Assembly (NCBI GenBank): GCA_963717125.1
Contig: CAVQVG010000015.1
Span: 62,001 to 126,000, forward strand
Source: RYN-230 sp963717125
GTDB taxonomy: Bacteria; Actinomycetota; Actinomycetes; Streptosporangiales; Streptosporangiaceae
Length of the DNA stretch: 64,000 nucleotides
Direction of reading: 5' to 3'
The notes under the pieces are model-generated. The model ran no database searches. It saw only the letters and a list, made by a program, of their open reading frames with translations, and was not told the origin of the DNA. The stretch's first letter is position 1, and each line of letters starts with the position of its first letter. A program made the translations under genes and the position numbers. This document shows positions 8,252 to 16,721 of the stretch, piece after piece.

Positions 8252-8815
8252 GTGGGGATGCGCCAGATCGCGACAGCCGTGCTGGCCGGCGTGGCCGTGA
8301 GCACGCTGGCCGCCTGTTCGGTGTCGTCCGGGGCCGCCCCGGAGCCGGGTGGCGCGGGCAGCCCGGCGTCAGGCGCACAGGCCGGGGCGGCCGCCGGCAA
8401 CTCCGGCACCGGCGGCAAGGCCTCGGCTGGTCCCCCGGCGCCGTATTGCGCGCACGTCCCGTCCGCCGTGGTCGGCGCGGCGCTCGGGCTGTCCCTGGGC
8501 AAGCAGGTGTCCACCCTGGAGGGCCCCGTCTCGGTCTGCGCCTACCTGGGCAAGTACATGGTCATGGTGCGCTACCAGACCGGCGAGTCGGCCAAGGAGT
8601 TCCGGCAGAGCCAGCAGTCCCTGACCAGCCTGCACCAGTCGGTGCGCGCGGTGACCGGGGTGGGCGACCGGGCCTACTTCGCCTCGGTCGGCACCGCGCA
8701 CGGGTCGAGCAACACGCTGGCCGCGCTGAGCGGCACGGTCGCGGTCTTCGTCACCGCTCCCCGGCCGCTGGCCCCAGAACGCTCGCTGATGAAGCACCTG
8801 CTCACCAAGATCTGA
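8252..8815 (+). CDS. Secreted lipoprotein, DUF3558/sensor-like
   Basis: 187 residues from a GTG at 8252, which follows the ribosome site aggaagggg; an ATG lies two codons later. The signal peptide has lipobox STLAAC. A Gly/Ala linker leads to a globular domain with two conserved Cys (PYCAHVPSAVVGAALG and GPVSVCAYLG) and a typical VTGVGDRAYFAS turn. This pattern is common in actinobacterial surface lipoproteins of the DUF3558 type. The ligand is unknown. It precedes the YCII/ECF pair by about 100 bp, on the same strand. Confidence 0.75.
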   Translation: MGMRQIATAVLAGVAVSTLAACSVSSGAAPEPGGAGSPASGAQAGAAAGNSGTGGKASAGPPAPYCAHVPSAVVGAALGLSLGKQVSTLEGPVSVCAYLGKYMVMVRYQTGESAKEFRQSQQSLTSLHQSVRAVTGVGDRAYFASVGTAHGSSNTLAALSGTVAVFVTAPRPLAPERSLMKHLLTKI

Positions 8816-8873
8816 TCCCGGCCATCAGGATAGATGTCGAGGACAGCGCCGGCTGCTTCGACTTACTGGTGAG

Positions 8874-8895
8874 GGCGCGCCCCACATGGCGCGCC
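8874..8895 (+). promoter_or_regulatory. Perfect 8-bp inverted repeat upstream of the YCII/ECF operon
   Basis: Two GGCGCGCC palindromes separated by 6 bases lie 22 bp before the start codon at 8918. They could be an operator or a small hairpin in the leader. Confidence 0.35.
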
Positions 8896-8917
8896 ATAAC
8901 CAGGGAGGATGGCCCGA

Positions 8918-9277
8918 ATGAAGTACCTCATGCTGATCTACGGCAACCAGGAGAAGTGGAACTCGTTGCTGGGCGAGTCCTGGGCGGAGGAGATCGCCAA
9001 GCAGGAAGCGTTCAACACCAGGTACCGGGAAACCGGCGAACTGCTCGGCGCGTACGGCCTGGCCGACGCGGCGGCGGCCAAGCTGATCCGCCGGCAGGGC
9101 GGCGTGCCGGCCGTCACCGACGGGCCCTACCTGGAGGCCAAGGAGTACATCGCCAGCTTCTACCTGGTGGACTGCGAGAGCGCCGAGCGTGCCGAGCAGA
9201 TCGCCGCCGACATGCCCTGGGCCGACCAGGAGCCGGTGGAGCTGTGGCCGATCCTGCACGAGTCGCCGGGGCCGTGA
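8918..9277 (+). CDS. YCII-related (DGPF-domain) protein
   Basis: 119 residues. The ATG at 8918 is preferred over 8909 because it lies 9 bases after the ribosome site gggagg. It starts MKYLMLIYG and carries VTDGPYLEAKEYIASFYLVD, the hallmark of the YCII/DGPF fold. These small alpha/beta barrels are usually encoded directly before a SigJ-type sigma factor, as here. The next gene starts inside its stop codon (GTGA), so the two are coupled. The biochemical role of the family is not established. Confidence 0.88.
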   Translation: MKYLMLIYGNQEKWNSLLGESWAEEIAKQEAFNTRYRETGELLGAYGLADAAAAKLIRRQGGVPAVTDGPYLEAKEYIASFYLVDCESAERAEQIAADMPWADQEPVELWPILHESPGP

Positions 9278-10542
9278 GCCGGCCGGTGGCCAGCCTGGAC
9301 CGGGCCGCCGAGGACCTGCTGCGCGAACTGGCGCCGCAGGTCCTCGGCGCGCTGGTACGCCGGTACGGGCACTTCGACCTGTGCGAGGACGCCACCCAGG
9401 AAGCGCTGCTGGCCGCCGCGCTGCAATGGCCGGCCGAGGGGCAGCCGGCCAGCCCGCGCGCCTGGCTGATCACGGTGGCCTCCCGCCGCCTGCTGGACCG
9501 GGCCCGCAACGAGCAGTCCCGGCGCCGCCGGGAGGACCAGGTGGCGGTGGCCACGCCGCACGCGGAACTGCTCAGCCCGGCCGCGGACGCCGGGCCGGGG
9601 AGCGACGGAGACGACTCGCTGGCCCTGCTGTTCGGCTGCTGCCACCCGGCACTGCGGCCGCCCAGCCAGATCGCGCTGACCCTGCGCGCGGTGGGCGGGC
9701 TGACCACGGCGCAGATCGCGGCCGCGTTCCTGGTGCCCGAGGCGACCATGGCCCAGCGCATCAGCCGGGCCAAGCGGACCATCAAGGACAGCGGCATCCC
9801 GCTGACGCTGCCCACCGGGCCGGAATTCGCGCAGCGCCGGGCGGCGGTCCTGCACACGCTCTACCTGATCTTCAACGAGGGTTATGTGACCAGCGGGGGG
9901 GAGCAGCTGACCGCGCCCGCGCTGTCCGGTGAGGCCATCCGGCTCGGCCGCTGGCTGCACCGGCTGCTCCCGGACGACGCCGAGGTGGCCGGGCTGCTCG
10001 CGCTGATGCTGCTGACCGACGCCCGGCGGGCCGCCCGGACCCGGCCGGACGGCAGCCTGGTGCCGCTGGAGGAGCAGGACCGCCGCCGGTGGGACCAGGC
10101 GCTGATCGCCGAGGGAACCAGCCTGCTCACCGCGGCGCTGCCGCGCGGCGAGCCCGGCCCCTACCAGCTGCAGGCCGCCATCGCCGCGGTACACGACGAG
10201 GCGGCCGACGTGGACAGCACCGACTGGCCGCAGATCCTCGGCCTGTATGAGCTGCTGGAGCAGCTCGCGCCCAACCCGATGACCACGCTCAACCGCGCCG
10301 TCGCGGTGGGCCGGGTGCACGGCCCGGCGGCCGGCCTGGACGTGCTGGCCGCGCTCCAGCCGGACCGCCGGCTGAGCTCGCACCACCGCTTCTACGCCAC
10401 CCGCGCGCACCTGCTAGAGCAGGCCGGCGATCCGGCGGCCGCCGCGGTCGACTACCGCGCCGCCGCCCGCCGCGCGACTAGCCTGCCCGAACGCCAGTAC
10501 CTGGCCGTTCAGGCCCGCCGGCTCGCCGCCCCAGCGGGCTAG
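9274..10542 (+). CDS. ECF sigma factor of the SigJ/DUF6596 type
   Basis: 422 residues from the GTG at 9274. Region 2 is seen in VRRYGHFDLCEDATQEALLAAALQWP and WLITVASRRLLDRAR. Region 4 is seen in LTTAQIAAAFLVPEATMAQRISRAK. A long C-terminal extension follows, with LHTLYLIFNEGY and TTLNRAVAVG motifs typical of this class, which replaces an anti-sigma factor. The pair with a YCII protein is the classic arrangement of this group. It likely directs RNA polymerase to stress genes; the signal is unknown. Confidence 0.88.
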   Translation: MSRPVASLDRAAEDLLRELAPQVLGALVRRYGHFDLCEDATQEALLAAALQWPAEGQPASPRAWLITVASRRLLDRARNEQSRRRREDQVAVATPHAELLSPAADAGPGSDGDDSLALLFGCCHPALRPPSQIALTLRAVGGLTTAQIAAAFLVPEATMAQRISRAKRTIKDSGIPLTLPTGPEFAQRRAAVLHTLYLIFNEGYVTSGGEQLTAPALSGEAIRLGRWLHRLLPDDAEVAGLLALMLLTDARRAARTRPDGSLVPLEEQDRRRWDQALIAEGTSLLTAALPRGEPGPYQLQAAIAAVHDEAADVDSTDWPQILGLYELLEQLAPNPMTTLNRAVAVGRVHGPAAGLDVLAALQPDRRLSSHHRFYATRAHLLEQAGDPAAAAVDYRAAARRATSLPERQYLAVQARRLAAPAG

Positions 10543-10636
10543 CGGGCCCTGGCCGGCTGGGGTCGCTGACCACTAGCCCCGTCAGTCGCATCTCCCCCGC
10601 TGGCCCCGTCCTGGCCCGCGCCTGGCCGCCGGACCT

Positions 10637-10688
10637 ATCAGCGCGGTGCATTGTGCCTCGCCGGCGAGGCACAATGCACCGCGCTGAT
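10637..10688. repeat. Perfect 52-bp palindrome
   Basis: The left 26 bases (10637-10662) and right 26 bases (10663-10688) are exact reverse complements with no spacer. It lies 94 bp after the ECF gene and about 57 bp before the SDR gene. It could extrude as a cruciform, form a strong RNA hairpin, or bind a dimeric protein. No T-tract follows. Confidence 0.9.
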
Positions 10689-10707
10689 GAAGAGGGCTGT
10701 CGGCGGC

Positions 10708-10754
10708 TTGCCACCCGGGCCGCTAAGTGATAGTTATTCACATTGTGAATGACT
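10708..10754 (+). promoter_or_regulatory. Promoter and TetR-type operator for the SDR/TetR pair
   Basis: A 15-base inverted repeat (attcaca, one central base, tgtgaat) at 10736-10750 extends to a nearly perfect 23-base site at 10732-10754. A possible -35 (ttgcca, 10708-10713) and -10 (around 10731) put the transcription start inside the operator, next to the GTG at 10745. This would give a leaderless mRNA blocked by repressor. Confidence 0.55.
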
Positions 10755-11617
10755 CTCACATTGCCGCGCCGGACGGCGGGCAGGACGCGGTGCTGATCAC
10801 TGGGTGCTCGTCGGGGATCGGGCACGCGACCGCGCTGACCCTGGTCCGGGCCGGATTCCCGGTCTGGGCGTCAGCCCGGCGCGGCGCCGCCCTGGCCGAA
10901 CTGGCCCAGGCCGGCTGCCGCGTGCTGGATCTCGACGTGACCGACGAGCCGTCACGGGCCAGCGCGGTGGCCAAGGTCGAGGCCGAGCACGGGGCGGTCG
11001 GGGTGCTCATCAACAACGCCGGGCACGGCGGTGGCGGCCCGGTCGAGGAGGTGCCGCTCGACCTGGTCCGCGAGGTGTTCGACACGAACGTGTTCGGCCT
11101 GGTCCGGATGTGCCAGCTGGTGCTGCCCGGGATGCGCGCCCGGGGCCGCGGGCGGATCATCAACCTCGGGTCGGCGGCCGGCCTGGTCACCCCGCCGACC
11201 GGCTGCCCGTACGCGATGAGCAAGTACGCGCTGGAGTCGCTGTGTGACGCGCTCCGCCTGGAGGTGGCGGCGTTCGGCATCGAGGTCTCGCTCATCGAGC
11301 CGGGCGCGGTGCGGACCGAGTTCCTGGCCAACAGCACGCGGCACAGCCCGGCGGACACCGGCGCCGGGCCGTACGCCGGGTTCAAGGCGAACGTGGCCGC
11401 GATGACCGCGCGCGCCCACCGCCCGGGCGCCCGCAGCGTGCTCACCGCCGACGAGGTGGCCCAGGTGATCCTGAAGGCCGTCACCGCCCGGCGGGCCCGG
11501 GCCCGGTACAAGGTCGGCGCCCAGGCCCGGGTCGCCCCGGTGGCCCGGCGGCTGCTCGGCGATCGCTGGTGGGACGCGGTCATGCGCCGCGTGGTGCCGT
11601 TCCCGGCGCCGCGATGA
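10745..11617 (+). CDS. Short-chain dehydrogenase/reductase
   Basis: 290 residues from the GTG at 10745. The classical SDR motifs are present: cofactor loop TGCSSGIG, NNAG, catalytic Ser in NLGSAAG, and YAMSK. It should reduce or oxidise a carbonyl or hydroxyl group with NAD(P)H; an Arg after the second strand (SARRGAALAEL) favours NADP. Alternative in-frame starts are GTG 10727 and GTG 10790. It overlaps the TetR gene (ATGA) and shares its operator, so substrate and repressor ligand are probably related. Confidence 0.88.
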   Translation: MNDSHIAAPDGGQDAVLITGCSSGIGHATALTLVRAGFPVWASARRGAALAELAQAGCRVLDLDVTDEPSRASAVAKVEAEHGAVGVLINNAGHGGGGPVEEVPLDLVREVFDTNVFGLVRMCQLVLPGMRARGRGRIINLGSAAGLVTPPTGCPYAMSKYALESLCDALRLEVAAFGIEVSLIEPGAVRTEFLANSTRHSPADTGAGPYAGFKANVAAMTARAHRPGARSVLTADEVAQVILKAVTARRARARYKVGAQARVAPVARRLLGDRWWDAVMRRVVPFPAPR

Positions 11618-12270
11618 CCGGGCCGGGCCGGCCCGCGCCGGGCCGTGGTGGCCGCCGCCGCTACCACCACGGCGACCTGCGGGAAGCGCTGATCGAGACC
11701 ACCATCGAACTGCTCGGCGAGCGCGACAGCCAGGCGTTCTCGATGGCCGAGGCGAGCCGCCGGCTGGGCGTCGCGGTCGCCGCGCCGTACCGGCATTTCG
11801 CCGACCGGGAGGACCTGCTGGCCGCGGTCGCGGTCCGCGCCGCCGAACTGCTCGGCCAGCAACTGGACCGCGTGGTGGTGGCCGCCGACCCGGCCCAGCG
11901 GCTCGCCGCCGCGGCCGGTGCCTACGTCCGGTTCGCCGCGGCGCAGCGGCCGTTGTTCCAGGCGCTGGCCGGCTCCGGACTGGACAAGCAGCGCCACCCG
12001 GAGATCATGCGGGCCGCGCAGTCGCTCGGCCAGGTCTTCATGGCCCCGGCCCGCGCCCTGGCCAATGACGACCCGGTCGCGACCGCCCGGCTCAGCTCAG
12101 CCGTGGTGGCCACCGCGCACGGTCACGCGGTGCTCATGCTGGACGGCACGTTCGGCCCGCCACCGGACGCGGCCGAGCCCGCCGCCGCCCAGGCCGAGGC
12201 CGCGGCGCACGCGCTCATCGCCGGCCGCTCCTGGCTCACTAACCCGCCTCCGCCCGCTCCTGGCCACTAA
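11614..12270 (+). CDS. TetR-family repressor
   Basis: 218 residues. The N-terminal helix-turn-helix reads RYHHGDLREALIETTIELL, then FSMAEASRRLGVAVAAPYRHF. The HHGDLR start is typical of the WHG-domain branch of TetR regulators. Its ATG overlaps the SDR stop codon. The likely operator is the 23-base inverted repeat upstream of the SDR gene, so the pair is probably autoregulated. The 3' end carries a 29-bp tandem duplication that includes the stop region, so the last residues (NPPPPAPGH) may be of recent origin. Confidence 0.88.
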   Translation: MTGPGRPAPGRGGRRRYHHGDLREALIETTIELLGERDSQAFSMAEASRRLGVAVAAPYRHFADREDLLAAVAVRAAELLGQQLDRVVVAADPAQRLAAAAGAYVRFAAAQRPLFQALAGSGLDKQRHPEIMRAAQSLGQVFMAPARALANDDPVATARLSSAVVATAHGHAVLMLDGTFGPPPDAAEPAAAQAEAAAHALIAGRSWLTNPPPPAPGH

Positions 12271-12283
12271 CCCGCCCCTCGCC
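12226..12283 (+). repeat. 29-bp tandem duplication across the TetR stop codon
   Basis: Copy 1 is 12226-12254 and copy 2 is 12255-12283. They differ by a single-base gap and a few changes near the end. Both contain the triplet taa in the same setting, but only the second is in frame. Confidence 0.75.
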
Positions 12284-12285
12284 CG

Positions 12286-12341
12286 CCTCGTGATCATGAC
12301 GCTGGTGGTGCTCTATGACCAGCCAAGTCATGATCACGGGG
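12286..12341. terminator. Bidirectional terminator between TetR and Clp-N genes
   Basis: A perfect 12-bp stem pairs 12289-12300 with 12327-12338, and an inner 6-bp stem pairs 12301-12306 with 12318-12323. Together they form a long hairpin between two convergent genes. Confidence 0.75.
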
Positions 12342-12366
12342 CTTCTCGTGGCGGGGACCGGCTTGG

Positions 12367-13428
12367 CTAGGCCGTTTCGGCCGCGCCTGGCTCGCCGGGC
12401 GGCTCGTCCGGCTGGTCCTGGAGCCGCACCTTCTCCGGGGTGGCCGAGCCCTCCGGCTGCGCCTCCTTGGCCCGGGCCGCGACCACGCGGCGGCGGATGT
12501 TCAGCAGGCTGGCGCTTAGTGCCAGCCAGACGCTGCCCAGCGTGACGCTGTCGGGCAGGTCACCGCGGATGGTGCCGGGCGGATCCGCCTGGTCGCCGAG
12601 GGCCTCGGCCGTGGCCCGGGCAGCCTTGATGATGTCCGGGTCGGTGACCTCGATGGTCAGGCTGGTGTCGGTGACCCGGAGCACCATGTGCCGCCGCCCC
12701 CGCTCCTCGGGCTGCTCGTCGCTGGTGCCGGTCACGTCCACGCTGCGCAGCGCCTCCCGGGCCTGGTCCAGGTTGACGCCGAGCGAGACCAGCGTCCGGG
12801 CCGCCGCGCTATCCGGATCTTCCAGCGCGGCGAGCAGCAGGTGATGTGAGCCGACCGGCCTGATGCCGGCCAGCTGGATGGCCGCGCTCACGCTGGCCTC
12901 CGCGGCGGGCGTGGCCGGTAGCTCCTCGCCCGCCGCCTCCCCCGCCGCGCCGCTCAGGCTGCGCAGCCCGCGCTGGCCCGCGCTATGCCCAGTCTGTGCG
13001 GGCAGTATCTCGATGACGGCTTGGCGGATCCCGTCCAAGTCACCGCCATGCGCCGTGATGATCTGCGCGGCGACCCCCTCGGCTTCCCGGACCAGGCCGA
13101 GCAGGATGTGCTCGGTGCCGATGTAGTTGTGCTGCAGTTGCAGCGCCTCGCGGAGGGCGAGTTCGAGGGTCTTCTTGGCCCGCGGGGTGAACGGGATATG
13201 CCCTGACATCGTCACGGTGCCGGTGCCGACCCGGGCGATGACTTCCTCGCGCACCGCGTCGTGTGACATCCCGAACCGGTCCAGGACCTTGCTGGCCACG
13301 CTGCCTGGCCCGGCCAGCAGCCCGAGCAGGAGATGCTCGCTGCCGATGTAGTTGTGCTGCAGCCCGCGGGCCTCTTCCTGCGCGTTGACCACGGCGCGGC
13401 GGGCCAGGTCGGTGAATCGCTCGAACAT
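12367..13428 (-). CDS. Clp N-terminal repeat protein lacking an ATPase
   Basis: 353 residues from the ATG at 13428. Two Clp-N repeats fill residues 1-145: MFERFTDLARRAVVNAQEEA with NYIGSEHLLLGLL, and PFTPRAKKTLELALREA with NYIGTEHILLGL. A third, degenerate copy lies near residue 180 (SHHLLLAALEDPDSAAARTL). In ClpC this domain binds substrates and adaptors such as McsB or phosphoarginine. No AAA+ domain follows; the C-terminus is charged and has a short hydrophobic stretch (SVWLALSASLLNI). It may be a substrate trap or adaptor for ClpC. It is divergent from a MerR-like gene. Confidence 0.85.
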   Translation of the reverse strand: MFERFTDLARRAVVNAQEEARGLQHNYIGSEHLLLGLLAGPGSVASKVLDRFGMSHDAVREEVIARVGTGTVTMSGHIPFTPRAKKTLELALREALQLQHNYIGTEHILLGLVREAEGVAAQIITAHGGDLDGIRQAVIEILPAQTGHSAGQRGLRSLSGAAGEAAGEELPATPAAEASVSAAIQLAGIRPVGSHHLLLAALEDPDSAAARTLVSLGVNLDQAREALRSVDVTGTSDEQPEERGRRHMVLRVTDTSLTIEVTDPDIIKAARATAEALGDQADPPGTIRGDLPDSVTLGSVWLALSASLLNIRRRVVAARAKEAQPEGSATPEKVRLQDQPDEPPGEPGAAETA

Positions 13429-13496
13429 GAGGCCAACGGTGCACCCGGCCAATGACCCCTGTCAATACTATGCTATTAATAGGGTGGGAGGCCTAT
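13429..13496. promoter_or_regulatory. Divergent promoter region with AT-rich palindrome
   Basis: The 68 bp between the two start codons hold the palindrome ctattaatag (13473-13482), which overlaps a -10-like tattaat for the plus-strand gene. On the other strand ttgaca (13465-13460) could be a -35 element. One regulator bound here could control both genes. Confidence 0.45.
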
Positions 13497-13856
13497 ATGG
13501 ACTGGGAAGACCGGCTCGACGAGTGGGAACTGGAACTCGAGCTGTCCGCGCAGCTGGAGGGTTCGGAGTGGGTCACTCTGGACCGGGCCGCGGCCGACAC
13601 CGGGGCGTCCCGGGCCGCGCTGCGCACCTGGTACCGGACCGGGCAGATCCCGTCCCGGCTGGTGGACGGCCCGCACGGGCCGCAGCGGCTGGTCCCGCTG
13701 GCGCTGGTCGCGACCCGGGCCGAGGCGTCGCCGCGGCTGCGCCGCACCGCCGAACGGCGACTGGCCGACCAGGCCGAGCTGGAGATCCTCCGGCACCGGA
13801 TCGACCAGCTCGAACTCCGGCTGGCCGCGCTGGAACAGCGGACGCCGGACCGGTGA
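13497..13856 (+). CDS. MerR-like HTH protein with C-terminal coiled coil
   Basis: 119 residues from the ATG at 13497, six bases after the ribosome site gggagg; an earlier in-frame ATG (13452) lacks one. After an acidic start (DWEDRLDEWELELELS), the middle has a MerR-type helix-turn-helix: WVTLDRAAADTGASRAALRT, then GQIPSRLVDGPHGPQRLVPL. The end (AELEILRHRIDQLELRLAAL) is a heptad-like coiled coil suited to dimerisation. It probably regulates itself and the divergent Clp-N gene. Confidence 0.75.
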   Translation: MDWEDRLDEWELELELSAQLEGSEWVTLDRAAADTGASRAALRTWYRTGQIPSRLVDGPHGPQRLVPLALVATRAEASPRLRRTAERRLADQAELEILRHRIDQLELRLAALEQRTPDR

Positions 13857-13920
13857 GTCTCGGCTGCTGGCGGAGTCTGAGGGAGGGACCTACCTGGCAA
13901 TCAGCGGAGGGCGGCGGGGC

Positions 13921-14472
13921 ATGAGCAAGGTGTTGTGGCATATCACCATGTCGCTGGACGGGTTCGTGGCCGGTCCGGGTGATGACATGGGGTGGCTGTT
14001 CGGCAGCGGCTTCGACCCGGACCCGCAATTCGTGCTGCGGACCCTGGACGAGATCGGCGCCGTGCTCATCGGGCACCGCACCTATCACGGCGGCGACGGC
14101 GAGCAGGGCGCCAAGACGGAGAAGGGCGAGCCGTACGGTGGGGCGTGGCACGGTCCGCAGTTCGTCTGCACCCGGGACGACCCAGGGTCCGCCGCGCCCG
14201 GCTTCACGTTCGTCAGTGACCTCAAGGACGCCGTGCACCTGGCCAAGGGCGCGGCCGGGGACAAGTACGTCTCGGTGCTGGGCCCCGGCCTGGCCACCAA
14301 GGTGCTCGACGCCGGCCTGCTGGACGAGATCCTGGTGCACGTCGCGCCGGTGCTGCTCGGCGACGGGAAACGGCTGTACGACCACCCGGGCGCGGCCAAC
14401 ATCCGGCTGGCGCCGACCGGCCGGACTCCGCAGACCACGAATATCTGGCTGCGGGTCAAGCCGGGCCAGTAA
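13921..14472 (+). CDS. Dihydrofolate reductase/RibD-like reductase
   Basis: 183 residues, ATG at 13921 after the ribosome site ggaggg. It starts KVLWHITMSLDGFVAGPGDDM and has IGHRTYHGG and VLGPGLATKVLDAGLLDEI, then HVAPVLLGDGKRLY. This is the RibD C-terminal/DHFR-like fold, which binds NADPH. The natural substrate of such stand-alone proteins is mostly unknown; it is unlikely to be the housekeeping DHFR. It lies 64 bp after the MerR-like gene and could be co-transcribed. Confidence 0.85.
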   Translation: MSKVLWHITMSLDGFVAGPGDDMGWLFGSGFDPDPQFVLRTLDEIGAVLIGHRTYHGGDGEQGAKTEKGEPYGGAWHGPQFVCTRDDPGSAAPGFTFVSDLKDAVHLAKGAAGDKYVSVLGPGLATKVLDAGLLDEILVHVAPVLLGDGKRLYDHPGAANIRLAPTGRTPQTTNIWLRVKPGQ

Positions 14473-14546
14473 CGACGCCAGACGGCGGCCACCCGTCCTG
14501 GGCAGCCGCCGTCCGGCGCTGGGCCAACTGGTAGCGGGCGCCGCCG

Positions 14547-16721
14547 CTACCTGGCCCCGGCCAGGGCCGGCTCCGGCTCGGCCGGCTCCGCCTCGGGCCG
14601 CGCCGGGTAGCCCGGCCGCGCGGGCGCGGCCACCCGGAGCATCCGGGCCAGCGGCGACGGCAGCCACCAGTTGGCCCGGCCGAACAGCGCGACCATCGCG
14701 GGGACCAGCAGGCAGCGGACCACTACCGCGTCGATCAGGATGCCGGCCCCGAGCCCGGTGGCCAGGATCTTCAGGTCGGTCTGCGGCCCGGTAGACATGG
14801 ACAGGAAGCTGAGCATCAGGATGGCCGCCGCGCTGGTGACCAGGCGGCCGGTGCGGCCCAGGCCCTCGATGACCGCGTGCCGGGCGTCACCGCTGGCGTC
14901 GTAAGCCTCCCGGATCCGGCTGAGGATGAACACCTCGTAGTCCATGGACAGGCCGAACAGGAAGGCGAACACCATCAGCGGCACCCACATGGTGATCGCG
15001 CCGGTGGCCGGGATGCCCCACACCGCGGCCGAGCCGTGCCCGTCCTGCCACACCCAGGTGAGCACGCCGTACGCGGCGGCCAGCGAGATCAGGTTGAACA
15101 GCACCGCCTTGGCGGCCAGCAGCACCGAGCGGAACGCCCGGGTCAGCAGCAGGAACGTGGCTACCCCGATGATCGCGAGCAGCAGCGGGAAGTCGCCGTA
15201 CACCGCGTGGTCGAAGTCGATCAGCGAGGCGCCGTCGCCGCCCACGCCCAGCACGTGTGGGCGGCCCAGCAAGGTGTGCTCCAGCCCGCTGATCGTGCCC
15301 TGGCCCGCGGGCACGCCGCTGTCCGCGGCGGGCAGCACGGTGACGATCGCGGTGCCGTCCCGGTGGTAGTCCGGTGTGCTGGGGGCCACGGCGGCGTACA
15401 CGCCCGGCACCCGGCTGGCCGCCGCGGCCACCCGGCCCGGGCAGGCGGAGGTCAGCACCTCGGCCGGGGTGAGCACGCCGGACGGCACGCCGCCCTCGGT
15501 CAGCGTGGTCAGCGTGGCGTGCGCGGGCCCGCCGGTGGCCTGGGCCGAGCTGCCCGGCTCGCCGAGGTGCAGGGACAGTGCGGGCAGCATCAGCGCGGCC
15601 ATGATGCCCAGGCCGGCCAGCGCGGCGGCCCAGCGGTGCCGGTAGACCAGGCGAGCCCAGGAGGAGAACACCCGGCTGGCCCGGCGCTCGGTGCGCAGCC
15701 GCGGCCAGTCCAGCCGCGGGCCGACGGTGGCCAGGATGACCGGGAGCAGGGTGATGGCTACCGCCACCGAGACCAGCGGGACCAGCACGCCGCCGTAGCC
15801 GACACTGCGCAGCATGGGCACCGGCAAGATGATCATGGATAGCAGCCCGATGGCGACGGTCAGCCCGGAGAACACCACGGCGCGGCCCGCGTGGTTCATC
15901 GCCTCGGTCACCGCGGCCGTGTTGTCCCGGCCCGCAGCCCGCTCCTCACGCCACCGGCTGACCACCAGCAGCGAGTAATCGATGGCCACGCCCAGCCCGA
16001 TCAGCGCGATCAGGAACTCGACAATCTGGCTCACCCCGGTCACCTCGGTGAGCCCGCCGACCAGCAGGAAGGTGGCCAGCACCGAGACGCCGCCGATGAG
16101 CAGCGGCAGCACGGCCAGGAAGCTGGCGAAGACGAGCGCCAGGATGACCAGCGAGCCGACCGCGCCGATCATCGCTTCGGTCATCACCCCGGTGCCCTTG
16201 CTCGCGGCTGGCTTGCCGTTCATCAGCAGTTGCTGGCCGGTGACCCCGACGTGCCAGCCAGCCGGCACCGAGGCGGTCAGCGTGCGCTGGATGGCCGGGC
16301 CCAGGGAGCTCCCGCCCAAGCCGGTAACCGGCGCCGTGAACGCGAGCGCGAACGTGGTGCGGCCGTCCCGGGTGATGAACGCCCGGTTGTGCGTGGTCGC
16401 GTAGTCGGCGATGCGCACGTCCGGGATCACCCGGGCCAGTGCGGCGAACGCGCGCCCGGTGGCGGCGGCCACGGCCGGCTCGGTGACCCGCTGCCCGGCC
16501 GGGACGGTGATCACCGGCAGGTAGGGAGACTGCGAGCCACCGTTGCCGTACTCGCGGACGATCTGGTTGTCCACCCGGAACGCCTGGCCCGGCATGGCGA
16601 AACTGTTCGTCATCCGGTGCGTGGTGCCGCTGATGGTGGCGACACCGGCGGCGGCGATGAGGACCCAGAACAGGGCCACAAGCGCCTTGTGGCGGAGTAC
16701 GAAGCTGGTCAGGGCGGTCAT
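14547..16721 (-). CDS. MMPL/RND-family membrane exporter
   Basis: 724 residues from the ATG at 16721 with ribosome site ggaggt. It has a first helix (ALVALFWVLIAAAGVATI), a large extracytoplasmic loop, and a first helix bundle with LIALIGLGVAIDYSLLVVSRW. The second half has LFGLSMDYEVFILSRIREAY and LMVFAFLFGL. The two Asp-Tyr pairs (IDYSLL and MDYEVF) are the proton-relay hallmark of MmpL pumps. It probably exports lipids or hydrophobic drugs. It is divergent from a two-component system, which is the likely controller. Confidence 0.92.
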   Translation of the reverse strand: MTALTSFVLRHKALVALFWVLIAAAGVATISGTTHRMTNSFAMPGQAFRVDNQIVREYGNGGSQSPYLPVITVPAGQRVTEPAVAAATGRAFAALARVIPDVRIADYATTHNRAFITRDGRTTFALAFTAPVTGLGGSSLGPAIQRTLTASVPAGWHVGVTGQQLLMNGKPAASKGTGVMTEAMIGAVGSLVILALVFASFLAVLPLLIGGVSVLATFLLVGGLTEVTGVSQIVEFLIALIGLGVAIDYSLLVVSRWREERAAGRDNTAAVTEAMNHAGRAVVFSGLTVAIGLLSMIILPVPMLRSVGYGGVLVPLVSVAVAITLLPVILATVGPRLDWPRLRTERRASRVFSSWARLVYRHRWAAALAGLGIMAALMLPALSLHLGEPGSSAQATGGPAHATLTTLTEGGVPSGVLTPAEVLTSACPGRVAAAASRVPGVYAAVAPSTPDYHRDGTAIVTVLPAADSGVPAGQGTISGLEHTLLGRPHVLGVGGDGASLIDFDHAVYGDFPLLLAIIGVATFLLLTRAFRSVLLAAKAVLFNLISLAAAYGVLTWVWQDGHGSAAVWGIPATGAITMWVPLMVFAFLFGLSMDYEVFILSRIREAYDASGDARHAVIEGLGRTGRLVTSAAAILMLSFLSMSTGPQTDLKILATGLGAGILIDAVVVRCLLVPAMVALFGRANWWLPSPLARMLRVAAPARPGYPARPEAEPAEPEPALAGAR

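Noticed and set aside
8110..10542. One long 810-codon frame
   Set aside because: The first 390 codons are a shadow of the lipoprotein and YCII genes and read as low-complexity Arg/Gly. The real sigma gene starts at the GTG 9274.
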